Assembly: GCF_028618695.1 (NCBI RefSeq)
Contig: NZ_JAQIVI010000214.1
Coordinates: 1 to 50,880, forward strand
Direction of reading: 5' to 3'
DNA from: Natrinema soli
Lineage (GTDB): Archaea > Halobacteriota > Halobacteria > Halobacteriales > Natrialbaceae
Length of the DNA: 50,880 nt
The position numbers and the translations under genes were made by a program. The notes beneath the pieces are model-generated. The model worked only from the letters and a program-made list of their open reading frames with translations, searched no databases and was not told the DNA's origin. Of the stretch, positions 26,792 through 34,710 are shown piece after piece. Within the stretch, counting starts at the first letter, position 1. Every line of letters starts with the position of its first letter.

Positions 26792-27766
26792 ATGGTTGAA
26801 CGAATTGACGCATTTGCACATGCACTGCCGAAGTCCTTCTCCGAGGAGATGAGCGAGGCGCATCCGACCGAGGAATTACACGCGATCGCGGATGAACCTC
26901 GGTTTTTCGATCCCGAGCACCGGATCGCCGTGCTCGACGAATACGGGATCGACAAGCAAGTCATTACCCTTGCGCGGCCGCCGATCTGGAATGGCATCGA
27001 TCGCGATACCGCGATCGAGATGACGCAACTGGCCAACGATGCCGTGAAAGCGTACGCTGACGAATACCCGGATCGGCTGATCCCGGTCGCGACGCTGCCG
27101 CTGATCGGTCCGGAGTTCGTCGCGGAGTTCGAACGCTGCATCGACGACCTCGATATGGCGGGTGTCCAGCTCTTCTCCAACTTCGAGGGTGACCCGATCG
27201 ATGCCGAGGGCAGTCTCCCGCTCTACGAGAAGGCCGAGGCGGAAGGAGTACCGATCTGGCTCCATCCGCAACTCCACGAGTGGCAGGAGTGGGATCACGA
27301 ATACATGCTTCACAAGATTCTCGGCTGGCCGTTCGATACGAGCCTGGCGATGGCGCGGCTCGTCTTCAGCGGCGTCATGGATCAGTTCCCGGATCTGAAA
27401 GTGATTCCCCACCACATGGGCGCGATGGTCCCCCATTTCACCAATCGACTGGAGCTCTTCTACGAGATGCTCGTCGAACACCGGGACGTCTATCCGTACC
27501 CGGTGAACGAGCTCGAGGGGTCCGTGGAGGAGTCGTTCTCGAACTTCTACGCCGACACGTGTCGGTGCGGCTCATCGGACCTCCTGGAGGACGGGCTCGA
27601 GTTCTTCGGAACGGACAACCTCGTCTTCGCGACCGACTATCCGTTCGGCCCCGACGAGGGACGGGCGTTCCTGCGCGAAGAGATCGCAGCCGTCGAATCG
27701 ATGGACGTGAGCGAAGACCTCGAGGAACGGGTCTTCGCCGGGAACCTGCGATCGCTCCTGCGGTGA
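26792..27766 (+). CDS. COG2159 amidohydrolase (ACMSD-like), unpaired copy 1
   Basis: 324 residues, shorter than the Rieske-linked group and of a different subgroup. The metal-site regions are RIDAFAHALP (Asp-x-Phe-x-His), IWLHPQLHEW, VIPHHMGAMVPHF (His-His, as in many decarboxylases) and FATDYPFGPDEG (Asp). It is a close paralogue of the gene at 34702-35673 across its whole length (DAFSHILPESF, THHMGGMVPFY, AADYPFGTDGG). Family members include ACMSD and resorcylate-type decarboxylases; a carboxylated aromatic or muconate semialdehyde is a reasonable substrate class. No Rieske gene follows; an EamA relic does. Confidence 0.88.
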   Translation: MVERIDAFAHALPKSFSEEMSEAHPTEELHAIADEPRFFDPEHRIAVLDEYGIDKQVITLARPPIWNGIDRDTAIEMTQLANDAVKAYADEYPDRLIPVATLPLIGPEFVAEFERCIDDLDMAGVQLFSNFEGDPIDAEGSLPLYEKAEAEGVPIWLHPQLHEWQEWDHEYMLHKILGWPFDTSLAMARLVFSGVMDQFPDLKVIPHHMGAMVPHFTNRLELFYEMLVEHRDVYPYPVNELEGSVEESFSNFYADTCRCGSSDLLEDGLEFFGTDNLVFATDYPFGPDEGRAFLREEIAAVESMDVSEDLEERVFAGNLRSLLR

Positions 27767-27802
27767 GGTCGGGCGCGACCGACGGGCGGTCGGACCCACT
27801 CT

Positions 27803-28494
27803 ATGCTTCGGACACCTGAATTACTCGGGGTCGTACTCGCCGTGTGTGCAACGCTGTTGACAGCGACGACGGCGGTGTGTCTGCGCGTCGGGACGGAGAG
27901 AGGCGGAGCGAACGACGCCCTCGTCGTCGTGCTCCTCTGTAACGTCGCGCTCTTCGTTCCCGCGGCGCTCGTCCGTCATTACCCCGCTTACGGAGTGACG
28001 ACGCGTTCGTTCGGCGCGTTCGCCCTCGCCGGACTGGTCGGAACGATGCTAGGTCGGGCGTTCTATTTCGCGAGCATCGAACGAATCGGTGCGGGCCCGT
28101 CGGACGCGATCAAGGCGTCACAACCGCTTCACGCGACGATTATCGCACTTCGTGGTACTCGGGGAGACGCTCACTGAAGCACCTCCTCGGAATCCTCCTC
28201 GTCGTAGTCGGAATCGGGATCGTTTCTCGAGAGATCGCGCCGGATCGGTCGACGGCTGCCGCTCGAAAACGGTTTGCCGTCGCTCTCGTTTTTCCGCTCG
28301 GCGCCGCGTTCTTCTACGGCATTGAGCCGACGTTCGCGCGGATCGGGTTCGCCGAGGGGACGCCAGTTCTGGTTGGCCTCTCGCTGAAGACGGTCGCGGC
28401 CACCGCCGGATTCCTCGGCTACCTGCGCTGGGGCGGGTCGCTTCCGGCGCCGTCCGGCCTCGCGGACGGGCGGCGAACCTCCAACAGACACTGA
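27803..28494 (+). pseudogene. Decayed EamA/DMT transporter, C-terminus replaced
   Basis: The first 110 residues from ATG 27803 match the intact EamA at 22414 nearly block for block (GANDALVVVLLCNVALFVPA, SDAIKASQPLHATIIAL). A frameshift follows at about 28150, and the second frame continues HLLGILLVVVGIGIVSREI, GAAFFYGIEPTFARIGFAEG and ATAGFLGYLRWGGSLPAPSG before breaking off near residue 215. The last three or four helices are missing, and the sequence passes directly into a solute-binding-protein remnant. Confidence 0.85.
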
Positions 28495-28730
28495 TCGACG
28501 CGCATTCGCACATCCGCGACCAGCCCGTCGAGGTCCTCGAGGAGTACGGTGAGCCGATCGGTATCGAAACGGACGAACAGATCGATTTCATGGCGGAGAA
28601 GCTCCCCGATATCGTTCCGGGCTGGGATACGGACGAGGCCCAGGAGAACATCCCTGATCAGATCGAACTGGCCAAGGAACAAGGCGTGATTCCCGATGAC
28701 GCGCCGACGGATATCGTCGCGGACATCTAG
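28455..28730 (+). pseudogene. C-terminal relic of a NitT/TauT-type solute-binding protein
   Basis: One frame reads NLQQTLIDAHSHIRDQPVEV, TDEQIDFMAEKLPDIVPGWD and DQIELAKEQGVIPDDAPTDI before TAG at 28728-28730. This is the last 90 residues of a TauA/NMT1-like protein, comparable with the end of the intact one at 19526-20488 (DEHYELAAERTSDIYPGTWE). It sits five bases before the permease gene, exactly where the binding-protein gene of the operon should be. The rest was lost in a deletion joining it to the EamA relic. Confidence 0.8.
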
Positions 28731-28734
28731 AACG

Positions 28735-29553
28735 ATGGCAACGAAAGACGCAACCCAGCTCCGTATTGATCAGGCGAAATCGATCGCTGCAGGGGAGTTG
28801 TTTCCCAGAGTCCTGTTTCTGGTGATGCTTTTCATCGGCTGGGGGCTGCTCGCCCGCTACGTCACGACGAGCCTTCCGCTACCGACGGAGGTCGGCGTCG
28901 AGGCGCTGGGGATCCTGACCGGCGGCGAGTTCCTCTACCACATGTACCATACGATTCGGTGGGTGCTCGTCTCGTTCGCGTTTGTCTGGGTCGCGAGCAT
29001 CGCGATCGGACTGGTGATGGGACTCTCCGACTTCGGGGAGCGGTTTTTCGACGTCGGGATCCTGATCGGGCTGACGTTACCGGGCCTAGCACTGGCGATT
29101 ATCGGCGTCATGATCTTCGGGTTGAGCGAGGTCGCCGCGTACGCCGCGACCTTCATCGCCGTCCTCCCGCTGGTCACGCTGAACTTCTGGGAGGGGGTCA
29201 AAGACGTCGATATGGACCTCGTCGAAATGGGCGAGGTGTTCGACTTCAGCTGGGTGACGACAATTCGCCACGTAATTCTGCCGCAACTGATCCCGTATAT
29301 GCTCTCGGCCGGCCGATACGGACTCGGCCTGTCATGGAAGATCGCGGTGATCGTCGAGTTCCTCGGCTTCGGGAGCGGCGTCGGATACATGCTGGTCATC
29401 GAGTACAACCGGTTCAACATGGCCGGCGTGCTCGCCTGGACCGCGCTGTTCACGTGCATGATGTTCATCATCGAGTACGGCGGCTTCAAAGTGATCGAAC
29501 GGCGCTATCTCGCCTGGCGGCCATCGGTCGAAATTCGAGGTGGTGGCGCGTGA
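28735..29553 (+). CDS. ABC transporter permease, TauC/SsuC type, second system
   Basis: 272 residues, six hydrophobic segments, intact. The EAA loop is DLVEMGEVFDFSWVTTIRHV with ILPQLIPYMLSAG. It is strongly similar along its length to the permease at 20492 (the LLARYVTTSLPLPTEVGVEA start is diverged; the FGSGVGYMLVIEYNRFNMAG stretch is near-identical). Its stop overlaps the GTG start of the ATPase gene (GTGA). With both partner genes damaged, it is probably idle unless it uses the ATPase at 21301. Confidence 0.92.
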   Translation: MATKDATQLRIDQAKSIAAGELFPRVLFLVMLFIGWGLLARYVTTSLPLPTEVGVEALGILTGGEFLYHMYHTIRWVLVSFAFVWVASIAIGLVMGLSDFGERFFDVGILIGLTLPGLALAIIGVMIFGLSEVAAYAATFIAVLPLVTLNFWEGVKDVDMDLVEMGEVFDFSWVTTIRHVILPQLIPYMLSAGRYGLGLSWKIAVIVEFLGFGSGVGYMLVIEYNRFNMAGVLAWTALFTCMMFIIEYGGFKVIERRYLAWRPSVEIRGGGA

Positions 29554-30260
29554 GCCAAGTGCTGGATATCCGGGGACTGGACAAGTCGTACGGGAACGAG
29601 CGAGTGCTCGAGGACCTCGATCTGACGGTCGAGAAGGGCGACTTCATCTGTCTCCTCGGCCGCTCCGGATCCGGGAAGTCGATGCTGCTCAACTGTATCG
29701 CCGGTCTCGAGGATCACGACGGCGGAGCGATCGACGGGAAGTGGGAGAGCATGGGATACGTCTTCTAGGAGGACAGATTGCTGAACTGGAAGACGGTTCG
29801 AGAGAACATCGAACTCATCCTGCAGACCAAGGGGGTTCCGGAAGAGGTCCACGACGAGCGAGTCCACAAGTATCTCGACATGGTCGGACTCAGTTCGAAC
29901 GCGAACGATTACCCCCTCCCGCTCTCGGGCGGGATGCGACAGCGGGTTTCGATCGCGAGAGAGCTGGCGATCGAACCCGACGTTTTCCTCATGGACGAGC
30001 CGTTCAGTAGCCTCGATGAAATTACCGCCCGTGAACTGCGTGAGAGCTTCCTCGAGATCATCACTGAACTGGATCAGACGGTCGTCTTCGTGACCCACAA
30101 CGCGACCGAGGCAGCGTTCCTCTCGACCAAAATCGTCGTTCTGGGAGCGACGAGCCCCACGGAAATAGCGGCGGAGATCGAGAACCCGCTCCTGTATCCA
30201 CGCGATATCGATTCATCGGAGATCCTGGAGTTCCAGAAGGAGATCGTCGACCAGATTTGA
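29550..30260 (+). pseudogene. ABC ATPase with an amber stop at the Q-loop
   Basis: From a GTG at 29550 the frame encodes a TauB-type ATPase: Walker A GRSGSGKSM, then GYVF followed by TAG at 29766-29768, then in the same frame EDRLLNW, LSGGMRQRVSIAREL, VFLMDEPFSSLDE and FVTHNATEA to the stop at 30260. The paralogue at 21301 has CAG (Gln) at the stop position, the catalytic Q-loop residue, so one C-to-T change would explain the loss. Walker A also ends in Ser-Met rather than Ser-Thr. No frameshift is seen. Split products could be made if translation restarts at the TTG at 29778, but neither half would hydrolyse ATP alone. Confidence 0.88.
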
Positions 30261-30265
30261 ACGCT

Positions 30266-30270
30266 TTTTC
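30266..30270 (+). terminator. Weak oligo-T after the second ABC operon
   Basis: A T5 run lies six bases after the ATPase stop at 30260. It is short, and the call is tentative. Confidence 0.25.
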
Positions 30271-30539
30271 GCGGCAGTTCGGCCTCGAATGGCGTCGTTC
30301 GCCGAATGGCGTTATCGGACGGACGTCGCGTCGTCCGTGCGCTATTGTGGATCATACCCCCGTGACCTACGTTCGTGTCGTACCTGCGGAGCGTCGCTCC
30401 GCTGTACTCGTTTGCGCATCGATTCGGGCATTCCGTAATTCCGAACGCCATCTGATTCGAAGTCGATACGCCGAGAACCGGTAGTATCCGCACCGCTATA
30501 CACGTATTTGGCCGACTATGTCCGACGGCCGAATTTATT

Positions 30540-30592
30540 TTTACAATAATACATATGTAAAACAGCTGCGAGTGCCATTCGGAGTTACCGAA
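30540..30592 (+). promoter_or_regulatory. Two-part operator-like element, copy 3 (upstream of amidohydrolase copy 2)
   Basis: A 22-bp inverted repeat, TTTACA-N10-TGTAAA (30540-30561), is followed after 16 bases by TTCGGAGTTACCGAA (30578-30592). The first 20 bases of the repeat match copy 4 at 17 positions. The amidohydrolase start is 89 bases downstream. The rest of the 420-base gap (30261-30680) holds no recognisable gene; TTTGTTATG near 30649-30657 is a possible TATA box. Confidence 0.62.
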
Positions 30593-30680
30593 CGCACCCT
30601 CGAAAGAAGGGACTTTTTATGCTGCCCCGTTCCCCTCCGGGACCGAAACTTTGTTATGGGAATAGATATCACGTTCTCAT

Positions 30681-31787
30681 ATGGCCCAAGCGAACGATCA
30701 ACAGACAACGCGGACTATCGTCGACTGCGACGTCCACACCGCCTACCGGACGGAGACGATCCGAAATAAGATCGCAGATCGGCTCGAGGAACCGTACAAA
30801 TCCTACCTCACGAAGGAGACCCTCAACTATGGTCCGTATCCCCGGGACTCGTTCCCGAAGGAGGGATTAATGTCCTCGGGTGGGACGACCGAAGGCGCGG
30901 TCGTTGAGACGCCGGAAGACATCGAGGAGGACCTCTGTGAGGGGTTCGGCGTCGATGTCGCGATCCTCAATTCTCTCCAGAAGTTCGACCTGATTCCCCA
31001 GCGGGAACGCGCTCGTCGCGAGATGCGCGCCGTCAACGACGTGTTCGTCGAGCACTTCTTGGAGGGTCACGATGAGTTCTTCGGTCTCGCGATGCTGCAG
31101 ACGCAGGACCCCGCGGCCGCCGCGGAGGAGATCGACCGGATGGGTGCTGAAGACGATATCGTCGGCGCGCTCATCCTGAACGGCCCGTCGGACAAACCGC
31201 TGGGCGATCCGAAATACGACATCATTTACCGGGCTGCGGAAGACAACGATCTCCCGCTCGTCTTCCACAGCTCTGCCGTGGGCTACGCGGTTTCGAAGAA
31301 GTTCCCGTTCATGTACAACGATCTGCAACACTACGGGTCGCTCCATGGGCTCTCGCATCCGTTCGCGAACATGGTCACCGTGACGTCGCTCATCATGAAC
31401 GGCGTCCCCGAGAAGTTCCCGGGCCTCGATTTCGTGTTCCTCGAGCAGGATATCGGTATCGTTCCGCTACTGATGCACCGGCTCAACCGCGAAACCAACC
31501 AGCAGCCCTACGAGGTGCCGCTGCTCGATAAGGCGCCGGAGGAGTATATTCGAGACCAGTTCTACTGGGGCACGCAACCGATGCCCGAAGCGCAGGACAA
31601 CAACGACGTCCGGAAGACGGTCGATCTGATCGGTCCGGACAACATCGTATTCACAACTGATCATCCACACAGCGACTTCGACGATCCGAGTTCGGTGGTC
31701 AACAAGTACTTCAGCCACCTCTCGGAGGAGGATCAGGACAAAATCATGTACAAGAACGCCGATCGCGTATTCGGACTGGGACTGTAA
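30681..31787 (+). CDS. COG2159 amidohydrolase (ACMSD-like), Rieske-linked copy 2
   Basis: 368 residues. It shares the Asp-x-Asp-x-His start (TIVDCDVHTAYR), VFHSSAVGYAV (His), VFLEQDIGIVPLL (Glu) and FTTDHPHSDFDD (Asp) with the other two Rieske-linked copies, but is more distant from them than they are from each other. The middle region (FDLIPQRERARREMRAVND) is typical of the larger COG2159 branch. A Rieske ferredoxin gene starts 12 bases after the stop, preceded by a GGAGG Shine-Dalgarno sequence. The operator-like element lies upstream, implying regulation together with tctC, tctA and the copy at 39482. Reaction unknown. Confidence 0.88.
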   Translation: MAQANDQQTTRTIVDCDVHTAYRTETIRNKIADRLEEPYKSYLTKETLNYGPYPRDSFPKEGLMSSGGTTEGAVVETPEDIEEDLCEGFGVDVAILNSLQKFDLIPQRERARREMRAVNDVFVEHFLEGHDEFFGLAMLQTQDPAAAAEEIDRMGAEDDIVGALILNGPSDKPLGDPKYDIIYRAAEDNDLPLVFHSSAVGYAVSKKFPFMYNDLQHYGSLHGLSHPFANMVTVTSLIMNGVPEKFPGLDFVFLEQDIGIVPLLMHRLNRETNQQPYEVPLLDKAPEEYIRDQFYWGTQPMPEAQDNNDVRKTVDLIGPDNIVFTTDHPHSDFDDPSSVVNKYFSHLSEEDQDKIMYKNADRVFGLGL

Positions 31788-31799
31788 GGAGGATCGAAT

Positions 31800-32165
31800 A
31801 TGGGAGAACATGTCGTCGGTCAGACGGACGATCTTTCGGAAGGGAACCGCATACTCGCCGAAATCGAAGGGCGCGAAATCGGCGTTTTCTGCGTCGACGG
31901 GGAGTATCGTGCGTACGTCAACTGGTGTGTCCATCAGGGCGGCCCGATCTGCGAGGGTAACCTGACGGGCAAACAGGAGGCGGAATTCGACCGCGAGAAC
32001 CTGAAAACGGATCTCGAGTGGACGGACGAGGACGGCGTCGTCGCGTGCCCGTGGCACGGTTGGGAGTTTGACCTCGAGTCCGGTGAGAACATCACACAGA
32101 AGGACGTTCAGCTCCCGTCCTACCCCGTCCGGGTCGAAGACGGGGACATCATCGTCACGCTGTAA
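31800..32165 (+). CDS. Rieske [2Fe-2S] ferredoxin, copy 2
   Basis: 121 residues. Cluster ligands are NWCVHQGGP (Cys43, His45) and VACPWHGWEF (Cys83, His86). The 38-residue loop between the two ligand pairs is about twice as long as in copy 1 and matches copy 3. The ending LPSYPVRVEDGDIIVTL is shared with the relic at 18605. GGAGG about ten bases before the ATG is a good Shine-Dalgarno site, and the gene is 12 bases after the amidohydrolase, so the two are one unit. Confidence 0.93.
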   Translation: MGEHVVGQTDDLSEGNRILAEIEGREIGVFCVDGEYRAYVNWCVHQGGPICEGNLTGKQEAEFDRENLKTDLEWTDEDGVVACPWHGWEFDLESGENITQKDVQLPSYPVRVEDGDIIVTL

Positions 32166-32201
32166 GTGCCGCCGGGAGCGATTCCGGTCGGTTCTCAACA
32201 G

Positions 32202-32207
32202 TTTTTT
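32202..32207 (+). terminator. Oligo-T terminator candidate after Rieske copy 2
   Basis: A T6 run 37 bases after the Rieske stop, before the convergent decarboxylase-like gene. Confidence 0.4.
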
Positions 32208-32328
32208 ACTGCAACCGAAGACCGGTGAGTGCCGGAATCGTTCGACGCACTCTAAGTCGGGCTATCCGGCGGTCGGTCCGCAACCGCCGTAAGCCGCAAC
32301 TGCTGAGAAAATCCTCGTTGACGAGCGA

Positions 32329-33318
32329 TCAGACCTTGTACTCGTCGAACGTCGTCGGGGCGAAGATCTCCTCGACAGAGAGTCGACGATCGGTCAGCCC
32401 CTGTTCGTGGGCCATCTGCGTCATGAACTCGAGGGTTTCCCGATTGTCGTCGATGCCGTACGGCCAGAAGTCCCACCCCATCAGGTCTCGAGTCCGTTCG
32501 ACCTCGTCGATGAGCCACGGGAGCGCACGCTGGAGTTCTCCCGTGTCGTGAAGTTCCTCGAGGCAGATCCGTTTGGCCTCGTTGAAGCACTTGTAGAGCT
32601 CCTGGGCGACCCACGGCCGCTCGTCGTAGACGTCCTGTCGCAGGACGACGGTGTGCATGATCGGGAAGTGGCCCGTGTTCCGATAGTAGTCCATCTCCAC
32701 CTCGCGGTAGTTCTCGAACAGCCGCTCGACCGAATCCGTCTCGAACGAGGACGGCGTCCGCGCCGTGATCAGCGCGTCGAGGTCGCCGTCGGCGAGCATT
32801 CCGCTCAGCGTCCGCTCCGAGGGGATGTACTCGAGGTGAATCGAGTCGGGCAGATCGAGTTCGAGTTTCTCCTCGCGACCGGCGTCCTCCTCGCCGCCGT
32901 GGTACCACTCCATCTCCTCGGGTGCGACACCGTATTCGTGCTGGAGGGCGCCGCGACACCACAGCGCCGCGGTCATCTGATACTCCGGCACGCCGACTTT
33001 CCGACCAGCGAGGTCTTCCGGCTTGTCGATTCCGGCGTCGGCATTAACGAAGATACAGGAGTGACGGAAGAATCGCGACGGGAAAACCGGGATCGCGATC
33101 AGCTCCGGATCGTTCCGGTCGCAGGTGATCATGTACGACGACATCGACATCTCCGCGGCGTCGAACTCCTGATGTTTGAGCATCCGCCAGAACGTCTCCT
33201 CGATCTGCAGTGGCAGGAACGTCAGATCAATCCCCTCGGGCTTGACGGTCCCGTCGTGGAGTGCCCGCGTTCGATCGTTCAGATCGCAAGCGAGCGCGAG
33301 GTCAACCTGCTTGCTCAT
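32329..33318 (-). CDS. 4,5-Dihydroxyphthalate decarboxylase-like protein (periplasmic-binding-protein fold)
   Basis: 329 residues from MSKQVDLALACDLNDRTRAL; an ATG at 33342 would add eight residues. The opening through DGTVKPEGIDLTFLPLQIEE and EFDAAEMSMSSYM is the pattern of 4,5-dihydroxyphthalate decarboxylases, which have a solute-binding-protein fold but no signal peptide, and this protein also has none. Those enzymes convert 4,5-dihydroxyphthalate to protocatechuate. Other conserved blocks are FFRHSCIFVNADAGIDKPED and HTVVLRQDVYDERPWVAQEL. It is divergent from a class II aldolase-like gene, a family that includes another hydroxyphthalate decarboxylase. A cytoplasmic enzyme for an aromatic dicarboxylate is likely; the precise substrate is inference. 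Confidence 0.85.
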   Translation of the reverse strand: MSKQVDLALACDLNDRTRALHDGTVKPEGIDLTFLPLQIEETFWRMLKHQEFDAAEMSMSSYMITCDRNDPELIAIPVFPSRFFRHSCIFVNADAGIDKPEDLAGRKVGVPEYQMTAALWCRGALQHEYGVAPEEMEWYHGGEEDAGREEKLELDLPDSIHLEYIPSERTLSGMLADGDLDALITARTPSSFETDSVERLFENYREVEMDYYRNTGHFPIMHTVVLRQDVYDERPWVAQELYKCFNEAKRICLEELHDTGELQRALPWLIDEVERTRDLMGWDFWPYGIDDNRETLEFMTQMAHEQGLTDRRLSVEEIFAPTTFDEYKV

Positions 33319-33488
33319 TGTCGCCCCCTCCGATTGCCGCACTCACCGAGAATGACACTCATGCGTATTGGTTCCATGATTCGTGATATAGTTCATTTTC
33401 CCTTTTAATAAGTGTTCTGATCGAACGGATCGATCGCCTCAATAATTAAGACGATGCCGCCACAATACGCGGTTGGTGTATAACCTCA

Positions 33489-34208
33489 ATGTCAGCTGAA
33501 CTGATAGAACGACTAGTAACTGCAAATCGCATACTCGCGAACGAAGACATCATTCGGGGGTTCGGCCATGTCAGCGTTCGAGTTCCCGACGAAGACGCGA
33601 TGTACATTTCGCGGGCTCTAAGTCCGGCGCAAGTAACCCGCGACGATATCATCAAGATGTCGTTTGACGGGGAGATTCTGGATCGGCCCGACGTTCGTCC
33701 GTACAAGGAAACGGTGATCCATCGTGCGGTCTATCGCAACCGCGACGGCGTCGATGCCGTCGTTCACCACCACGCCGATCCGGTGGTCCCGTTTACCATC
33801 TCGGACGTCGAGATCGAGCCGGCGTTTCACAACGGTGCCCTGTTTCATCAGGGCGTTCCGACGTTCGACAAATTCGACGACAAGTTCGGCCGACTCGTGG
33901 TCAGCGAGGAGGAAGGTGAACGAATGGCCGCCAATCTTGGCGACTGCCGCGCCCAGTTGATCGCGGGCCACGGCGCGAACGTCGTCGACCGATCGCTCAA
34001 GGACGCCGTTATCTCCACCGTCTTCTTCGTGAAGAACGCGGAATACCAGTACCGGGCGCTCCAACTGGATGACGAACCGAACTACTACACGGGACCCGAC
34101 GTATCGATCGAGTCGATGATCAACGACATCGTCCAGAACGACATCGGCATCGATCGAAAGTGGAACTACCTCGTCAGTCAGCTTCCTGACGACACTCCGA
34201 CGGCGTAA
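33489..34208 (+). CDS. Class II aldolase/adducin-family protein, possible decarboxylase
   Basis: 239 residues. The zinc site of the family is present: VVHHHADP (His93-His95) and AGHGANVV (His161), with Glu74 in PYKETVIHRAVYRNR at the usual acid position. Family members are L-fuculose-phosphate-type aldolases, but some, such as the 3,4-dihydroxyphthalate decarboxylase of phthalate-degrading actinobacteria, decarboxylate aromatic acids. The neighbourhood (4,5-dihydroxyphthalate-decarboxylase-like gene divergent 170 bases away, amidohydrolase, Tct system) favours the decarboxylase role over sugar metabolism. That choice is inference. Confidence 0.85.
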   Translation: MSAELIERLVTANRILANEDIIRGFGHVSVRVPDEDAMYISRALSPAQVTRDDIIKMSFDGEILDRPDVRPYKETVIHRAVYRNRDGVDAVVHHHADPVVPFTISDVEIEPAFHNGALFHQGVPTFDKFDDKFGRLVVSEEEGERMAANLGDCRAQLIAGHGANVVDRSLKDAVISTVFFVKNAEYQYRALQLDDEPNYYTGPDVSIESMINDIVQNDIGIDRKWNYLVSQLPDDTPTA

Positions 34209-34284
34209 CCGCTGGCCGGTAGCCAGTAGCGCCGTTCCGTTTGCTTCCACCGGTATTTTACGTCGGCTGTCCGAAGATACGACT

Positions 34285-34710
34285 ATGACTGCCGAAGAGC
34301 GGATCGCCGAACTGGGTGAAGAGGAACCGACAAGCGACCCGTCGGACGTCTACGACGACGTGACGTCGCTCCCACAGTGGTGGCGGGAAGTCGTTTACGA
34401 GTTCGAGGAGAACGGCCTCCGTCCGTACCAGCCGTCCCGGTTCACCGACGACGAAATCGTCCGCGAGGTCGTAAGCAAACTCGAGCAGCGGTACGACGTC
34501 GAGATCAGACTCGGAGCGAAAAATCCCGAACCTGACGGACCGTGGGCGATCCACGTCGACGGCGAACCTGTCGCGGACGTTGAACATCGACGCGAACCTG
34601 ACGGCTACACGCGATACGGCGTCTCGAGCGATCGGTTCGAAGAAATCGTCGCGAGTGCGATCGAATCCGACGATCGCGGTGACCGCGGATCCGGTTCCGA
34701 TTCAGAGTAG
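34285..34710 (+). CDS. Conserved-looking acidic haloarchaeal protein of unknown function
   Basis: 141 residues, strongly acidic and Ser/Asp-rich at the end. A compact middle part (SLPQWWREVVYEFEENGLRP to GYTRYGVSSDRFEEIVASAI) looks folded; the block PWAIHVDGEPVADVEHRREP is suggestive of a small beta-rich domain. I do not recognise a family. It follows the aldolase-like gene by 76 bases on the same strand and its 3' end overlaps the convergent amidohydrolase by nine bases. Confidence 0.7.
   Translation: MTAEERIAELGEEEPTSDPSDVYDDVTSLPQWWREVVYEFEENGLRPYQPSRFTDDEIVREVVSKLEQRYDVEIRLGAKNPEPDGPWAIHVDGEPVADVEHRREPDGYTRYGVSSDRFEEIVASAIESDDRGDRGSGSDSE

Noticed and set aside
29766..29768. TAG in the ABC ATPase as a recoded amino acid (pyrrolysine or readthrough)
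   Set aside because: Haloarchaea are not known to use pyrrolysine, the paralogue has Gln here, and other genes of the same operon are broken too. A nonsense mutation is simpler.
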